6,867 nt of DNA from NCBI GenBank assembly GCA_007129525.1, contig SKVI01000145.1, positions 1 through 6,867 on the forward strand. Direction: 5' to 3'. How positions within the stretch are numbered: the first letter of the stretch is position 1; every line of letters starts with the position of its first letter. The position numbers and the translations under genes were made by a program. Under the pieces are notes generated by a model, which was given only the letters and a program-made list of their open reading frames with translations, did no database searches and was not told the DNA's origin. Below, piece after piece: positions 1 through 5,847 of the stretch. The DNA comes from Gemmatimonadota bacterium. Its GTDB lineage: Bacteria; Gemmatimonadota; Gemmatimonadetes; Longimicrobiales; Gaopeijiaceae.

Positions 1-1952
1 AGCTCCTGAACGGTGCCCTCGGGTGCTGCCTCCTCGCCCGTCTCCCCTGATTCGGGAGCGGGGACTTCGTCGAAGATGACCAGGTAGAAGTCCCCAAGCT
101 CGTCGTCGTCGGCCGGCTGCACGCGCACACTCACGTGGACCGTCTCACCTTCAACCTCGAACCGAACGGATCTCGACCGGTGGGCCTCGTTCCGGTCGCG
201 CGCAGCCTGAAGTCCGGCGCGCAGTTCCAGGCGCAGCGGCTCCCGGACCAGGCGGTAGACATCGTTCGTGGGCTCGCCGCTGGGAACCGTCAGGTACCTC
301 TTGGCCCGTGCCGATGAGTGCACAAGAGCGTTGTCCTCGTTCACCAGGATGCTCGGCGGCGCATACCGCTCGACCATCTTCTGGTGGAGTGTGCCGGCGT
401 CGGGAGCTCCCTTGGCCCGCCTCGGAGCGTCGAAGTCGCGGCGGGCGAATCGGGCAGCGGGCATGGAAAAGACCGGCAGGCGCGGCTCCTGCGCGGAAAC
501 CTCGCGAGGGTGGTATATGGGGTGCGACTTGTTGGTGCGCCGGAAGAGCTTGGAGTGCTCGATCGTCTCGGCGCTTCCAAGCAACAGGTAGCCGCCGGGC
601 CTGAGCGCGTAGTGGAAGAGCGGGATGATCTCCTGCTGCACCTCGCGCTGCAGATAGATCAGCATATTCCGGCAGCTGATCAGGTCGAGATGCGAGAAGG
701 GCGGGTCCTTCATCACGTTGTGGGGCGCGAAGACGACTGCCTCGCGCACCGCCGGAAGGATGCGGTAGTGATCGTTCTCCCGGACGAAGAACCGATCCAG
801 CCGCTCCGGAGAAATGTCGGCCTCGATGGTATCCGGGTAGAGCCCCTCTCGTGCGGACTGGAGCGAGGCCTCGTGGAGGTCCGTAGCGAAGACCTGGACC
901 TCGGGCGGATGGTCGAGCCGCGATGCGTGCTCCAGGAGCAGGATCGCCAGCGAGTAGGCCTCCTCGCCGGTGGCGCAACCCACGGACCAGGCGCGGACAC
1001 GGTCCTGCTCGGTCTTTCCCTCAAACAGCTTCGGAATGAGGTCGCGCTCGAGGACCGCGAACGTCTCGGGATCCCGGAAGAAGCTGGTGACCGTGATGAG
1101 CAGATCGTCGAAGAACTGCCCGGCCTCGTCGCGGTCGCTGCGGACGCGCTCGGCGTACTCCTCCAGATCCTCGATCTGCTGGAGCTGCATGCGCCGGTGG
1201 ATGCGGCGCATGACGGTGGCCGGCTTGTAGCGAGTGAAGTCGTGGCCGGTGCGGCCGCGAACGTGAGTGAGGATCTGCAGTACCGCCTGGTGCTCGTTCC
1301 GCTCGAAGGCCTTGTCCTCGTCCGATACCGGCACCATGGGTTCGGTCGTGGCGAAGCGGACCATCTCGTCCGGCATCTCGGAGAGGGGCAGCACCCGATC
1401 CACGACGCCTCTGGAGATGGCGGTCTGCGGCATCGAGTAGTACTCGGCTTCAGCGGGGTCCTGCGCGATGGTGAGCCCGCCCTTCTCCTGGATCTTCCGC
1501 AGCCCGAAGGTGCCGTCGGAGCCCGTGCCGGTGAGGACCACCCCGATGGCCGTCCGGTGGTGCGTCTCGGCCAGGGTCTCGAAGAAGTGATCGATGGGTG
1601 CGCGCTGGCTGCGCTCCTCCTCGAGGTCCGAGAGGCGGAGGTGGGTGTCCACCGCCGTGAGATTTGAGCCCGGCGGAATCACGTAGACGTGATCCGGCTC
1701 CATCTGGACCGTTTCGGCCACCTGCGTGACCGGCATCTGCGTGTGGGGTTGGAGCAGATCGGCGAGGTGACTCTCGTGCTCCGGTGACAGGTGCACCACG
1801 ACCACGAAGGCGAGGCCGGTATCGGAGGGCATGCACCCAAACAGTTCCTTCAGCGCCGCCAGCCCTCCGGCAGATGCGCCGATGCCCACGACCGGTAGCA
1901 GATCGGAGCGGGCGTCGATGTCGCCCCGGTCCTGTTGAGGTCTACTGCCCAA
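1..1952 (-). CDS. CheB-CheR-PAS chemotaxis-type methylesterase/methyltransferase fusion, C-terminus beyond window
   Basis: Fusion of a glutamate methylesterase and an SAM-dependent glutamyl methyltransferase, the two enzymes that remove and add methyl groups on chemoreceptors. The minus frame is open from 1952 to the window edge (650 codons). The CheB domain (about residues 18-195) shows the catalytic triad: Ser27 in GIGASAGG, His54 in VVVVHLSPEH and Asp146 in LTGTGSDGT. There is no receiver domain in front of it. The CheR domain (about 228-490) shows TGHDFTRYK, an RR-rich helix (MRRIHRRM), the SAM-binding WSVGCATGEE (322-331) and LDLISCRNMLIYL (422-434). A PAS-like segment follows (about 520-640, beginning near YAPPSILVNED). 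The visible end is acidic and Glu-rich, as at the start of the long coiled coil that this family usually carries before further PAS or kinase modules; whether those exist here is unseen. The only plausible start is TTG at 1952. Such fusions often serve sensory pathways other than flagellar chemotaxis; no chemotaxis genes are visible nearby. Confidence 0.95.
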   Translation of the reverse strand, partial: MGSRPQQDRGDIDARSDLLPVVGIGASAGGLAALKELFGCMPSDTGLAFVVVVHLSPEHESHLADLLQPHTQMPVTQVAETVQMEPDHVYVIPPGSNLTAVDTHLRLSDLEEERSQRAPIDHFFETLAETHHRTAIGVVLTGTGSDGTFGLRKIQEKGGLTIAQDPAEAEYYSMPQTAISRGVVDRVLPLSEMPDEMVRFATTEPMVPVSDEDKAFERNEHQAVLQILTHVRGRTGHDFTRYKPATVMRRIHRRMQLQQIEDLEEYAERVRSDRDEAGQFFDDLLITVTSFFRDPETFAVLERDLIPKLFEGKTEQDRVRAWSVGCATGEEAYSLAILLLEHASRLDHPPEVQVFATDLHEASLQSAREGLYPDTIEADISPERLDRFFVRENDHYRILPAVREAVVFAPHNVMKDPPFSHLDLISCRNMLIYLQREVQQEIIPLFHYALRPGGYLLLGSAETIEHSKLFRRTNKSHPIYHPREVSAQEPRLPVFSMPAARFARRDFDAPRRAKGAPDAGTLHQKMVERYAPPSILVNEDNALVHSSARAKRYLTVPSGEPTNDVYRLVREPLRLELRAGLQAARDRNEAHRSRSVRFEVEGETVHVSVRVQPADDDELGDFYLVIFDEVPAPESGETGEEAAPEGTVQE

Positions 1953-1964
1953 CGACGCCCCCTT
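1950..1964 (-). promoter_or_regulatory. Ribosome binding site and TTG start of the CheB-CheR fusion
   Basis: On the minus strand AAGGGGG (1964-1958) lies 5 nt before TTG (1952-1950). An in-frame TAG at 1973-1971 closes the frame seven codons upstream, and no ATG or GTG occurs in frame between that stop and the CheB active-site motif. The next Met is residue 41, past the catalytic Ser. The start therefore has to be this TTG unless the upstream sequence contains an error. Confidence 0.7.
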
Positions 1965-2051
1965 CGAGTACTATATGATCCGTTGATTCCGTGGCTCACT
2001 CCTCCTGAAATGTCGCTTCGAGGGCATGCAGAAGCAAATCGAAGAGGTCAC

Positions 2052-2070
2052 GAGCGTATCGCCCTACACC
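2052..2070 (-). promoter_or_regulatory. Composite element copy A (GGTGTAGGG-C-GATACGCTC), possible regulator site
   Basis: On the minus strand this reads GGTGTAGGG, one base, then GATACGCTC, and ends 100 bp before the TTG start of the CheB-CheR gene. The same two 9-mers, again one base apart, occur at 5372-5390. There the plus strand reads CCCTACACC-G-GATACGCTC, so the first 9-mer is flipped relative to the second. Function is inferred only from the recurrence and the matching distance to a start codon. Confidence 0.4.
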
Positions 2071-2151
2071 CCGCCGTTCAGGGCTCCGTTTCGTCGCTGA
2101 CGAGGAGGCTTTCGGTGCCGGAGATGATCATCCCAGCGAAAGACGACTGCG

Positions 2152-2168
2152 GGCAACCCACTACCCCA
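2152..2168 (-). promoter_or_regulatory. Weak sigma-54-like promoter candidate for CheB-CheR gene
   Basis: The minus strand has GG (2166-2165) and TTGC (2156-2153) at the spacing of the sigma-54 -24/-12 elements, but the bases after GG (GTAG) do not match the consensus CACG. It would give a leader of roughly 190 nt before the TTG start. One such match is expected by chance fairly often in GC-rich DNA. Confidence 0.25.
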
Positions 2169-2170
2169 GG

Positions 2171-2187
2171 AGGCGTTGGTTACGCCT
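2171..2187. repeat. Hairpin AGGCGT-N5-ACGCCT after the second activator gene
   Basis: Perfect 6-bp inverted repeat with a 5-nt loop, 48 nt beyond the stop codon of the upstream activator gene. On the minus strand no T-run follows, so it is not a classical intrinsic terminator. On the plus strand only TTT follows. It could be a weak transcription barrier or RNA-stabilising hairpin. Confidence 0.3.
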
Positions 2188-2235
2188 TTCGGCCATCCGC
2201 CGGGCTCTCGATCGTCTTATTGACTCGTGGGAGGA

Positions 2236-3600
2236 TCAGGTACGGATGGTGGGGTAGGAATTCAGCCGGTTGTAGAGTGTCTTCAAGCTGATTCCCAGCT
2301 TCTTGGCGGCGCAGGACTTGCTACCGTCCATGTGATGGAGTGTGCGCATGATCAACTCCTGCTCCGCTTCCTGGAGCGACGTGCCCATCGGTACGTGGAA
2401 GACCTCATCCCGTTCCCGGGAATCGGACAGAACCTCAGCCGGCAGCGCCTCGGGCAGGATCTCCCTTCCCTCGGACATCAGGTAGGCAGTGTGGATCGCG
2501 TTGCGGAGTTCTCGGACGTTTCCCGGCCACGTATGCTCGCGTAGGCGATCCAGGGCCGCCGAGGTCAGAGTCTTCGCGACTCCTTCCTCTGACGCCACCT
2601 CGGCAAGAAAGGCCTTCGCGAGGAGCTCCACGTCCTCCAGGCGCTCACGGAGAGGAGGCACCTCGAGCTGGAGAACACTCAGACGATAGAACAGATCCGA
2701 CCGCAGCCGGCCTTCGCTCTGCGCGCGGGCCGGGGCGTGGTTGGTGGCTGCCACCGTCCTGAAATCCGCCCTCACAAGGTCTTCACCACCGGTGCGGTAG
2801 AACGCTCCCTGCTCCAGGACCCTCAGGAGGTTCACCTGAACGTCCACGGACATCTCGGTGATCTCATCGAGGAACACCGTTCCGCCGTGCGCACGCTCGA
2901 AGACCCCTCGGTGGCGGCGCTTGGCCCCCGTAAAGCTGCCACGCTCGTGCCCGAAGAGCTGACTCTCCAACAGTGTCGGGGAGAGAGCACCGCAGTTGAT
3001 GGCCACAAACGGTCCCTCACTTCGTTGGCTCAAGTCATGTAGCTGCCGCGCCACCAGCTCCTTTCCACTGCCCGTCTCCCCGAGGATCAGGACCGGTGCC
3101 TGCGCCGGCGCCATACACCGGATGCGACTCTTCAGTTGCCGCATGGCCGGAGCCCTGCCCAGCAGCTTCATCGGGCGGGGACCGAGCTCCCCATCCTCAC
3201 CGAACTCCGCATCCTCGGGAGGCGGGAGCGGACCCGACTCCCCTTCGGGCAACACGTTGCCGTCAGAGACAGTCCCGTCCAGGAGCTCGGTCACGCTGCT
3301 GGAGTCGAACGGTGTGGAGAGTCGAGCGTGGAAGCCCGCCGGCAGCATTCCGTCCACGAGGACCTCGTCCGGCGGATCCACCAGCACCGCAATTCGGCAC
3401 GTCGGGGTGGCCGGGCCCCAGGGGCCACCTCTTCCTCCGCGGGCTTCGGCGAAGACCACATCGTATTCGCGCCCCGGGAATCGGCGCCGCGCTTCCCTGC
3501 AGGAACCCACACTGGCCACTGTCCGCCCGGATTCCCGTACGATTCTGGCCAGGGACACTCGCACCTCAGGATCCCGTAACGCGATCAGCACCGTGTTCAT
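2236..3600 (-). CDS. Sigma-54-dependent transcriptional activator with degenerate receiver (Glu at phosphosite)
   Basis: NtrC-family enhancer-binding protein of 454 residues that should remodel sigma-54 RNA polymerase using ATP. The N-terminal domain (1-110) is receiver-like but lacks the acidic pair (LIALRD replaces the usual DD), has Glu52 in VVFAEAR where the phosphoacceptor Asp sits, and has Thr96 in LSTPF where the conserved Lys sits. A Pro/Glu-rich linker follows (about 119-143). The AAA+ domain (about 147-380) has Walker A GETGSGKE (174-181), the sigma-54-contacting loop as GSFTGA (221-226), Walker B VFLDE (242-246) and putative arginine fingers R300/R306. The C-terminal Fis-type HTH (about 405-450) contains CAAKKLGISLKTLYNRL. 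ATG at 3600 follows AGAAGGAGG (3618-3610) by 9 nt. It is the paralogue of, and lies 61 bp downstream from, the other activator, so co-transcription is likely. Phosphorylation control is doubtful; it may be constitutive or controlled by protein contact. Confidence 0.95.
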   Translation of the reverse strand: MNTVLIALRDPEVRVSLARIVRESGRTVASVGSCREARRRFPGREYDVVFAEARGGRGGPWGPATPTCRIAVLVDPPDEVLVDGMLPAGFHARLSTPFDSSSVTELLDGTVSDGNVLPEGESGPLPPPEDAEFGEDGELGPRPMKLLGRAPAMRQLKSRIRCMAPAQAPVLILGETGSGKELVARQLHDLSQRSEGPFVAINCGALSPTLLESQLFGHERGSFTGAKRRHRGVFERAHGGTVFLDEITEMSVDVQVNLLRVLEQGAFYRTGGEDLVRADFRTVAATNHAPARAQSEGRLRSDLFYRLSVLQLEVPPLRERLEDVELLAKAFLAEVASEEGVAKTLTSAALDRLREHTWPGNVRELRNAIHTAYLMSEGREILPEALPAEVLSDSRERDEVFHVPMGTSLQEAEQELIMRTLHHMDGSKSCAAKKLGISLKTLYNRLNSYPTIRT

Positions 3601-3630
3601 GCTACCATGCCTCCTTCTGGAAACCTCGTA

Positions 3631-3642
3631 GGGCCCGGGCCC
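3631..3642. repeat. Palindrome GGGCCCGGGCCC in the spacer between the two activator genes
   Basis: Perfect 12-bp GC-only palindrome in the 61-bp gap between the two activator genes, just before the ribosome binding site of the downstream one. It could form a short RNA hairpin that tunes expression of the second gene, or be chance in GC-rich DNA. Confidence 0.3.
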
Positions 3643-3661
3643 ACAGGGGCAGCCGGGTGGT

Positions 3662-5023
3662 TCAGCCCGTTGCTGATTCCGTCTCCGTCATGTCGTACTC
3701 GGACAGTCGGTTGTACACGGTCTTGACACTCACGCCGAGCAACTCGGCGGCCCGGGTCTTGTTCCCATCCATGTGGCGCAGCGTGGTCAGGATCAGTCGG
3801 CGTTCCATTTCCTTGATCGTGGCCCCTATGCGCAGTGGGAGCCTTTCGTCTTCCTCTCCGTTGAGCATGCCCTCCATGGTCACCGTTTCTGGAAGGTGCT
3901 CGACCTCGATCACCCCGTCCGAGAGCAGGTAGGCTGTATAGATGGCATTGCGTAACTCGCGTACATTTCCGGGCCAGAGATGCGTTTCCAGGGCCTTCAT
4001 GGCCTCATCCGAGAACTCTCGGGCCTGACCTTCGCGCTGGGTCACCTCCTCAAGGAAGCATCGGGCCAGAAGCGGAACGTCGCCGATCCGTTCCCGGAGG
4101 GGGGGAAGAGTCACGCTGAGCACTTTCAGTCGGTAATAGAGATCCAGCCGGAGCTTGCCCTCGTCGATCGCCTCCTCCGGCTTCCTGTTCGTCGCGGCCA
4201 GGATGCGCACTTCGACCTGGCGTTCCTCTTCGGCGCCGATACGGAGAACCCGAGATGTTTCCAGGACTCGCAATAGCTTTACCTGGAGTTCGGCGGGCAT
4301 CTCCGTGATCTCGTCGAGGAAGAGCGTTCCCCCATCAGCCTGCTCGAAGTATCCTCGGTGCGTTCCGGTGGCGCCCGTAAAGCTCCCTCGCTCATGGCCG
4401 AACAGCTCGCTCTCCATCAGGCTTGGGGAAATGGCACCGCAGTTGACGGCCACGAAGGGGCCGTCCCGTCGAGGGCTGAGGTCGTGCAACGCGCACGCCG
4501 CCAACTCTTTTCCGGAGCCGCTTTCCCCCACGATGAGCACGGGCGCCTTTCGTGGACCGGCGAGCGCCAGACGACGAAAGACTTCCTGCATGACGGGTGA
4601 CTGGCCCACCAGCGGGCCGCAGCGCCCAGACTCGATCCCCTTCCTCCACTTCCGGATCCGCGCTTGAAGGCCGTGTGCATCGTCCAACTCGCGCACGAGG
4701 GCCTCCAGGTGCGCCTGGGCGACCGGAGCGCTGAGAAAGCAGAGGCGTGGGTGCTCGAGCACGTGCTGAGCCGCCGTCAGCGGCCCTTTCGTTGCGACCA
4801 GAGCCACCTTACAGCCGCTTCGGACCGCATCGAACAGTTCGAACCCAACGCCATCTCGGAGACAGAGATCCGTGAGGACCAGACCGTATTCCTGATCCTT
4901 CAGCCGCTGGACGCCTTCCTCGACCGTGTCCACGCAATCGGCCTGGCGTGAGAGGGTCTCACACATCTCCGCCAGATCGGCTTGCAGACCACTGTCACCG
5001 ATGGCGATCAGGATCCTGGACAT
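3662..5023 (-). CDS. Sigma-54-dependent transcriptional activator with atypical receiver (phospho-Asp kept)
   Basis: NtrC-family enhancer-binding protein of 453 residues. The receiver-like domain (1-115) keeps Asp52 in LVLTDLCL but has IG at the acidic-pair position (ILIAIGD) and Ala99 instead of the conserved Lys (FLSAP), so normal phosphorylation is uncertain. The AAA+ domain (about 137-372) shows Walker A GESGSGKE (166-173), GSFTGA (213-218), Walker B LFLDE (234-238) and putative arginine fingers R292/R298. The Fis-type HTH (about 400-443) includes RAAELLGVSVKTVYNRL. The ATG at 5023 is chosen because it is preceded by AAGGA (5033-5029), overlaps the stop of the upstream small gene as TGATG, and begins directly with the receiver beta strand. 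An in-frame ATG at 5128 would add 35 residues of low-complexity sequence overlapping that gene. It closely resembles the next gene in domain order and length, indicating tandem duplication. Recognition helices are similar, so the two may bind related sites. Confidence 0.95.
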   Translation of the reverse strand: MSRILIAIGDSGLQADLAEMCETLSRQADCVDTVEEGVQRLKDQEYGLVLTDLCLRDGVGFELFDAVRSGCKVALVATKGPLTAAQHVLEHPRLCFLSAPVAQAHLEALVRELDDAHGLQARIRKWRKGIESGRCGPLVGQSPVMQEVFRRLALAGPRKAPVLIVGESGSGKELAACALHDLSPRRDGPFVAVNCGAISPSLMESELFGHERGSFTGATGTHRGYFEQADGGTLFLDEITEMPAELQVKLLRVLETSRVLRIGAEEERQVEVRILAATNRKPEEAIDEGKLRLDLYYRLKVLSVTLPPLRERIGDVPLLARCFLEEVTQREGQAREFSDEAMKALETHLWPGNVRELRNAIYTAYLLSDGVIEVEHLPETVTMEGMLNGEEDERLPLRIGATIKEMERRLILTTLRHMDGNKTRAAELLGVSVKTVYNRLSEYDMTETESATG

Positions 5024-5271
5024 CAGAGTCCTTGTACCGAGATGAACCAGGCGTACTCCCGAGGAACGCGGGACCGGGAACCGTCGGGCATCTGGATCTC
5101 CACCCCCGAGTGATCCTGAGTGAGGCACTCGAGTACCTCACCGTCCCGGATGCCGAGGCTGTGGCAATAGTTGCGAACTGTCCCCAGGAGCACGCTTTCG
5201 ACCTGAACGGCATGGCCTGCCCGGACTACGGCAAGACTTCTTCGCCAAGGCCATTGCGACAGGGTAGACAT
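5023..5271 (-). CDS. Small 82-residue protein translationally coupled to activator; possible FeoA/SH3-like fold
   Basis: Not recognised with certainty. It encodes 82 residues with no signal peptide or membrane segment. The N-terminus is basic (WPWRRS). Residues about 29-80 read like a small beta-barrel: LGTVRNYCHSLGIRDGE, then short alternating strands (VLECL, GVEIQMPDG) and a final REYAWFISV. The pattern SLGIRDGE followed by strands and a closing A-x-x-I-x-V resembles the C-terminal half of FeoA-like SH3 barrels, but this is by eye. Two Cys residues (Cys36 and Cys50) are present. Its stop TGA shares one base with the activator start (TGATG), which is strong evidence that it is translated and coupled. 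The start at 5271 has only a weak GGAAA upstream. It may modulate or partner the activator (inference). It is the first gene of the minus-strand unit. Confidence 0.75.
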   Translation of the reverse strand: MSTLSQWPWRRSLAVVRAGHAVQVESVLLGTVRNYCHSLGIRDGEVLECLTQDHSGVEIQMPDGSRSRVPREYAWFISVQGL

Positions 5272-5356
5272 GGAAGTTTCCGGTTAATGCAGCGTTGCGA
5301 GGGACCTATACGTTAAAAGGGAGGGGGTCGTGGCCACTATCCGGAATCCTACGGAC

Positions 5357-5380
5357 GGTGTGGGGGATTTCCCCTACACC
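5357..5380. promoter_or_regulatory. Extended inverted repeat, likely operator or enhancer site
   Basis: A 24-bp dyad with arms GGTGTGGGGGA and TCCCCTACACC around a two-base centre; 10 of 11 arm positions pair, the exception being G5362/T5375. It is centred about 100 bp upstream of the small-protein ATG (5271) and about 460 bp upstream of the sigma-54-like promoter. The outer GTGT/ACAC is of the kind bound by Fis-type HTH dimers. Autoregulation by the neighbouring activators is an inference. Confidence 0.5.
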
Positions 5381-5390
5381 GGATACGCTC
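5372..5390. promoter_or_regulatory. Composite element copy B (CCCTACACC-G-GATACGCTC)
   Basis: Right arm of the large dyad followed after one base by GATACGCTC. The same pair of 9-mers, also one base apart, occurs at 2052-2070. It ends 101 bp before the start of the minus-strand unit, compared with 100 bp for the other copy. Confidence 0.4.
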
Positions 5391-5432
5391 TGCCCTCGGT
5401 CAGGATTACATGCCGGACTGTAGGAGTTACCA

Positions 5433-5444
5433 GGGAAGCTTCCC
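5433..5444. promoter_or_regulatory. Perfect palindrome GGGAAGCTTCCC
   Basis: A 12-bp perfect palindrome 76 bp from the centre of the 5357-5380 dyad and sharing its general form of G-run, A/T-rich centre and C-run. It is preceded by CTGTAGGAG, similar to the TGTAGGGG half of that dyad. It may be a second, weaker site for the same regulator. Confidence 0.35.
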
Positions 5445-5653
5445 GGAATCCGCTCGGTCAGGGGGAGCCAATGCCAGGAAACTCGGGGTCTTCGGGGGTC
5501 TACGGTCCATTCGGACGCGAGCTTGCCGATCGCGGTACATGGCTCGCGTTCTTGATTGGGTCCCGCGATACGACGACCGGTCGACCGAGGGGGTCCTATG
5601 GAGAGCCTCGAGCGAAAGATCGAGCACAGGGCCACGAATGTAGGTTCCGTCAA

Positions 5654-5680
5654 GGACACAACCCTGGCGACGTTGTGACC
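5654..5680. promoter_or_regulatory. Inverted repeat, candidate enhancer (UAS) for the sigma-54 promoter
   Basis: Arms GGaCACAAC and GTTGTGaCC separated by 9 bp; 8 of 9 arm positions pair. Its centre is about 190 bp upstream of the expected transcription start of the sigma-54-like promoter, within the usual range for bacterial enhancer sites. Which protein binds is unknown. Confidence 0.4.
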
Positions 5681-5768
5681 GTGTGGCCCCAGGATGGAAA
5701 TTAGTTCAAACCCGTCCGCAGATCTTTCCCATCGAAGGAGGACGTGGACCCGGCCGGAGTAGCGCAAC

Positions 5769-5785
5769 CAGGCCTCGGTGGCCTG
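5769..5785. repeat. Inverted repeat CAGGCC-N5-GGCCTG
   Basis: Perfect 6-bp arms with a 5-nt loop, about 50 bp upstream of the sigma-54-type -24 element. It could be a DNA site between enhancer and promoter or simply GC-rich chance symmetry. Confidence 0.25.
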
Positions 5786-5830
5786 TTCCCCGCAAGGCCT
5801 TCACGCTGCCGCCGGCGAGGGTCGCCCCCC

Positions 5831-5847
5831 TTGGTCCGGCTGTTGCA
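5831..5847 (+). promoter_or_regulatory. Sigma-54 (-24/-12) promoter for PRC-barrel gene
   Basis: TTGGTCCG (5831-5838), four bases, then TTGCA (5843-5847). Compared with the consensus TTGGCACG-N4-TTGCW it matches the invariant GG and GC at exact spacing, plus TT before GG, the C and G at the end of the -24 block, TT before GC and the W base. The expected start near 5858 gives a leader of about 60 nt before the ATG at 5918. It lies next to two sigma-54 activator genes, which raises its credibility. Confidence 0.6.

Larger units (their letters stand above)
1953..2235. other. Spacer between second activator gene and CheB-CheR fusion
   Basis: There is no convincing gene on either strand; the plus-strand frames here have an unprotein-like composition. 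The spacer holds a hairpin (2171-2187), a loose sigma-54-like sequence (2152-2168) and a composite element (2052-2070) that recurs upstream of the other minus-strand unit. With 283 bp of spacer, the fusion gene probably has its own promoter rather than depending only on read-through. Confidence 0.7.

Noticed and set aside
318..1667. 449-codon open frame on the plus strand
   Set aside because: It lies wholly antisense to the CheB-CheR fusion, whose motifs are unmistakable. The translation is a low-complexity mirror of GC-rich codons with no recognisable domain.
1970..1975. TATAGT on the minus strand as a -10 box for the CheB-CheR gene
   Set aside because: There is no acceptable -35 hexamer 16-18 bp upstream, and the resulting transcript would begin almost at the ribosome binding site.
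5024..5128. Upstream ATG (5128) for the first activator, adding 35 residues
   Set aside because: The extension is unlike any receiver N-terminus and overlaps the small coupled gene. The ATG at 5023 has a ribosome binding site and starts directly at the receiver fold.
5519..5527. GG...TTGC pairing near 5510-5527 as a sigma-54 promoter
   Set aside because: Only the minimal dinucleotides match, with no -24 context, and it is about 390 bp from the nearest plus-strand start.
5535..5555. TGGCTCG followed by TTGA as another sigma-54 promoter
   Set aside because: The -12 dinucleotide is not GC and the spacing is off by one base.
5330..5704. 124-codon plus-strand frame starting at GTG with GGGAGG upstream
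   Set aside because: The ribosome-binding-like sequence is good, but the translation has no domain, its third-position GC looks weaker than in the neighbouring genes, and it runs through the dyad elements. A small chance remains that it is a real orphan gene.
5306..5767. 153-codon minus-strand frame in the divergent spacer
   Set aside because: The translation is Arg/Pro/Ser-rich with no domain, and it overlaps the dyad-rich regulatory region and another equally unconvincing frame.
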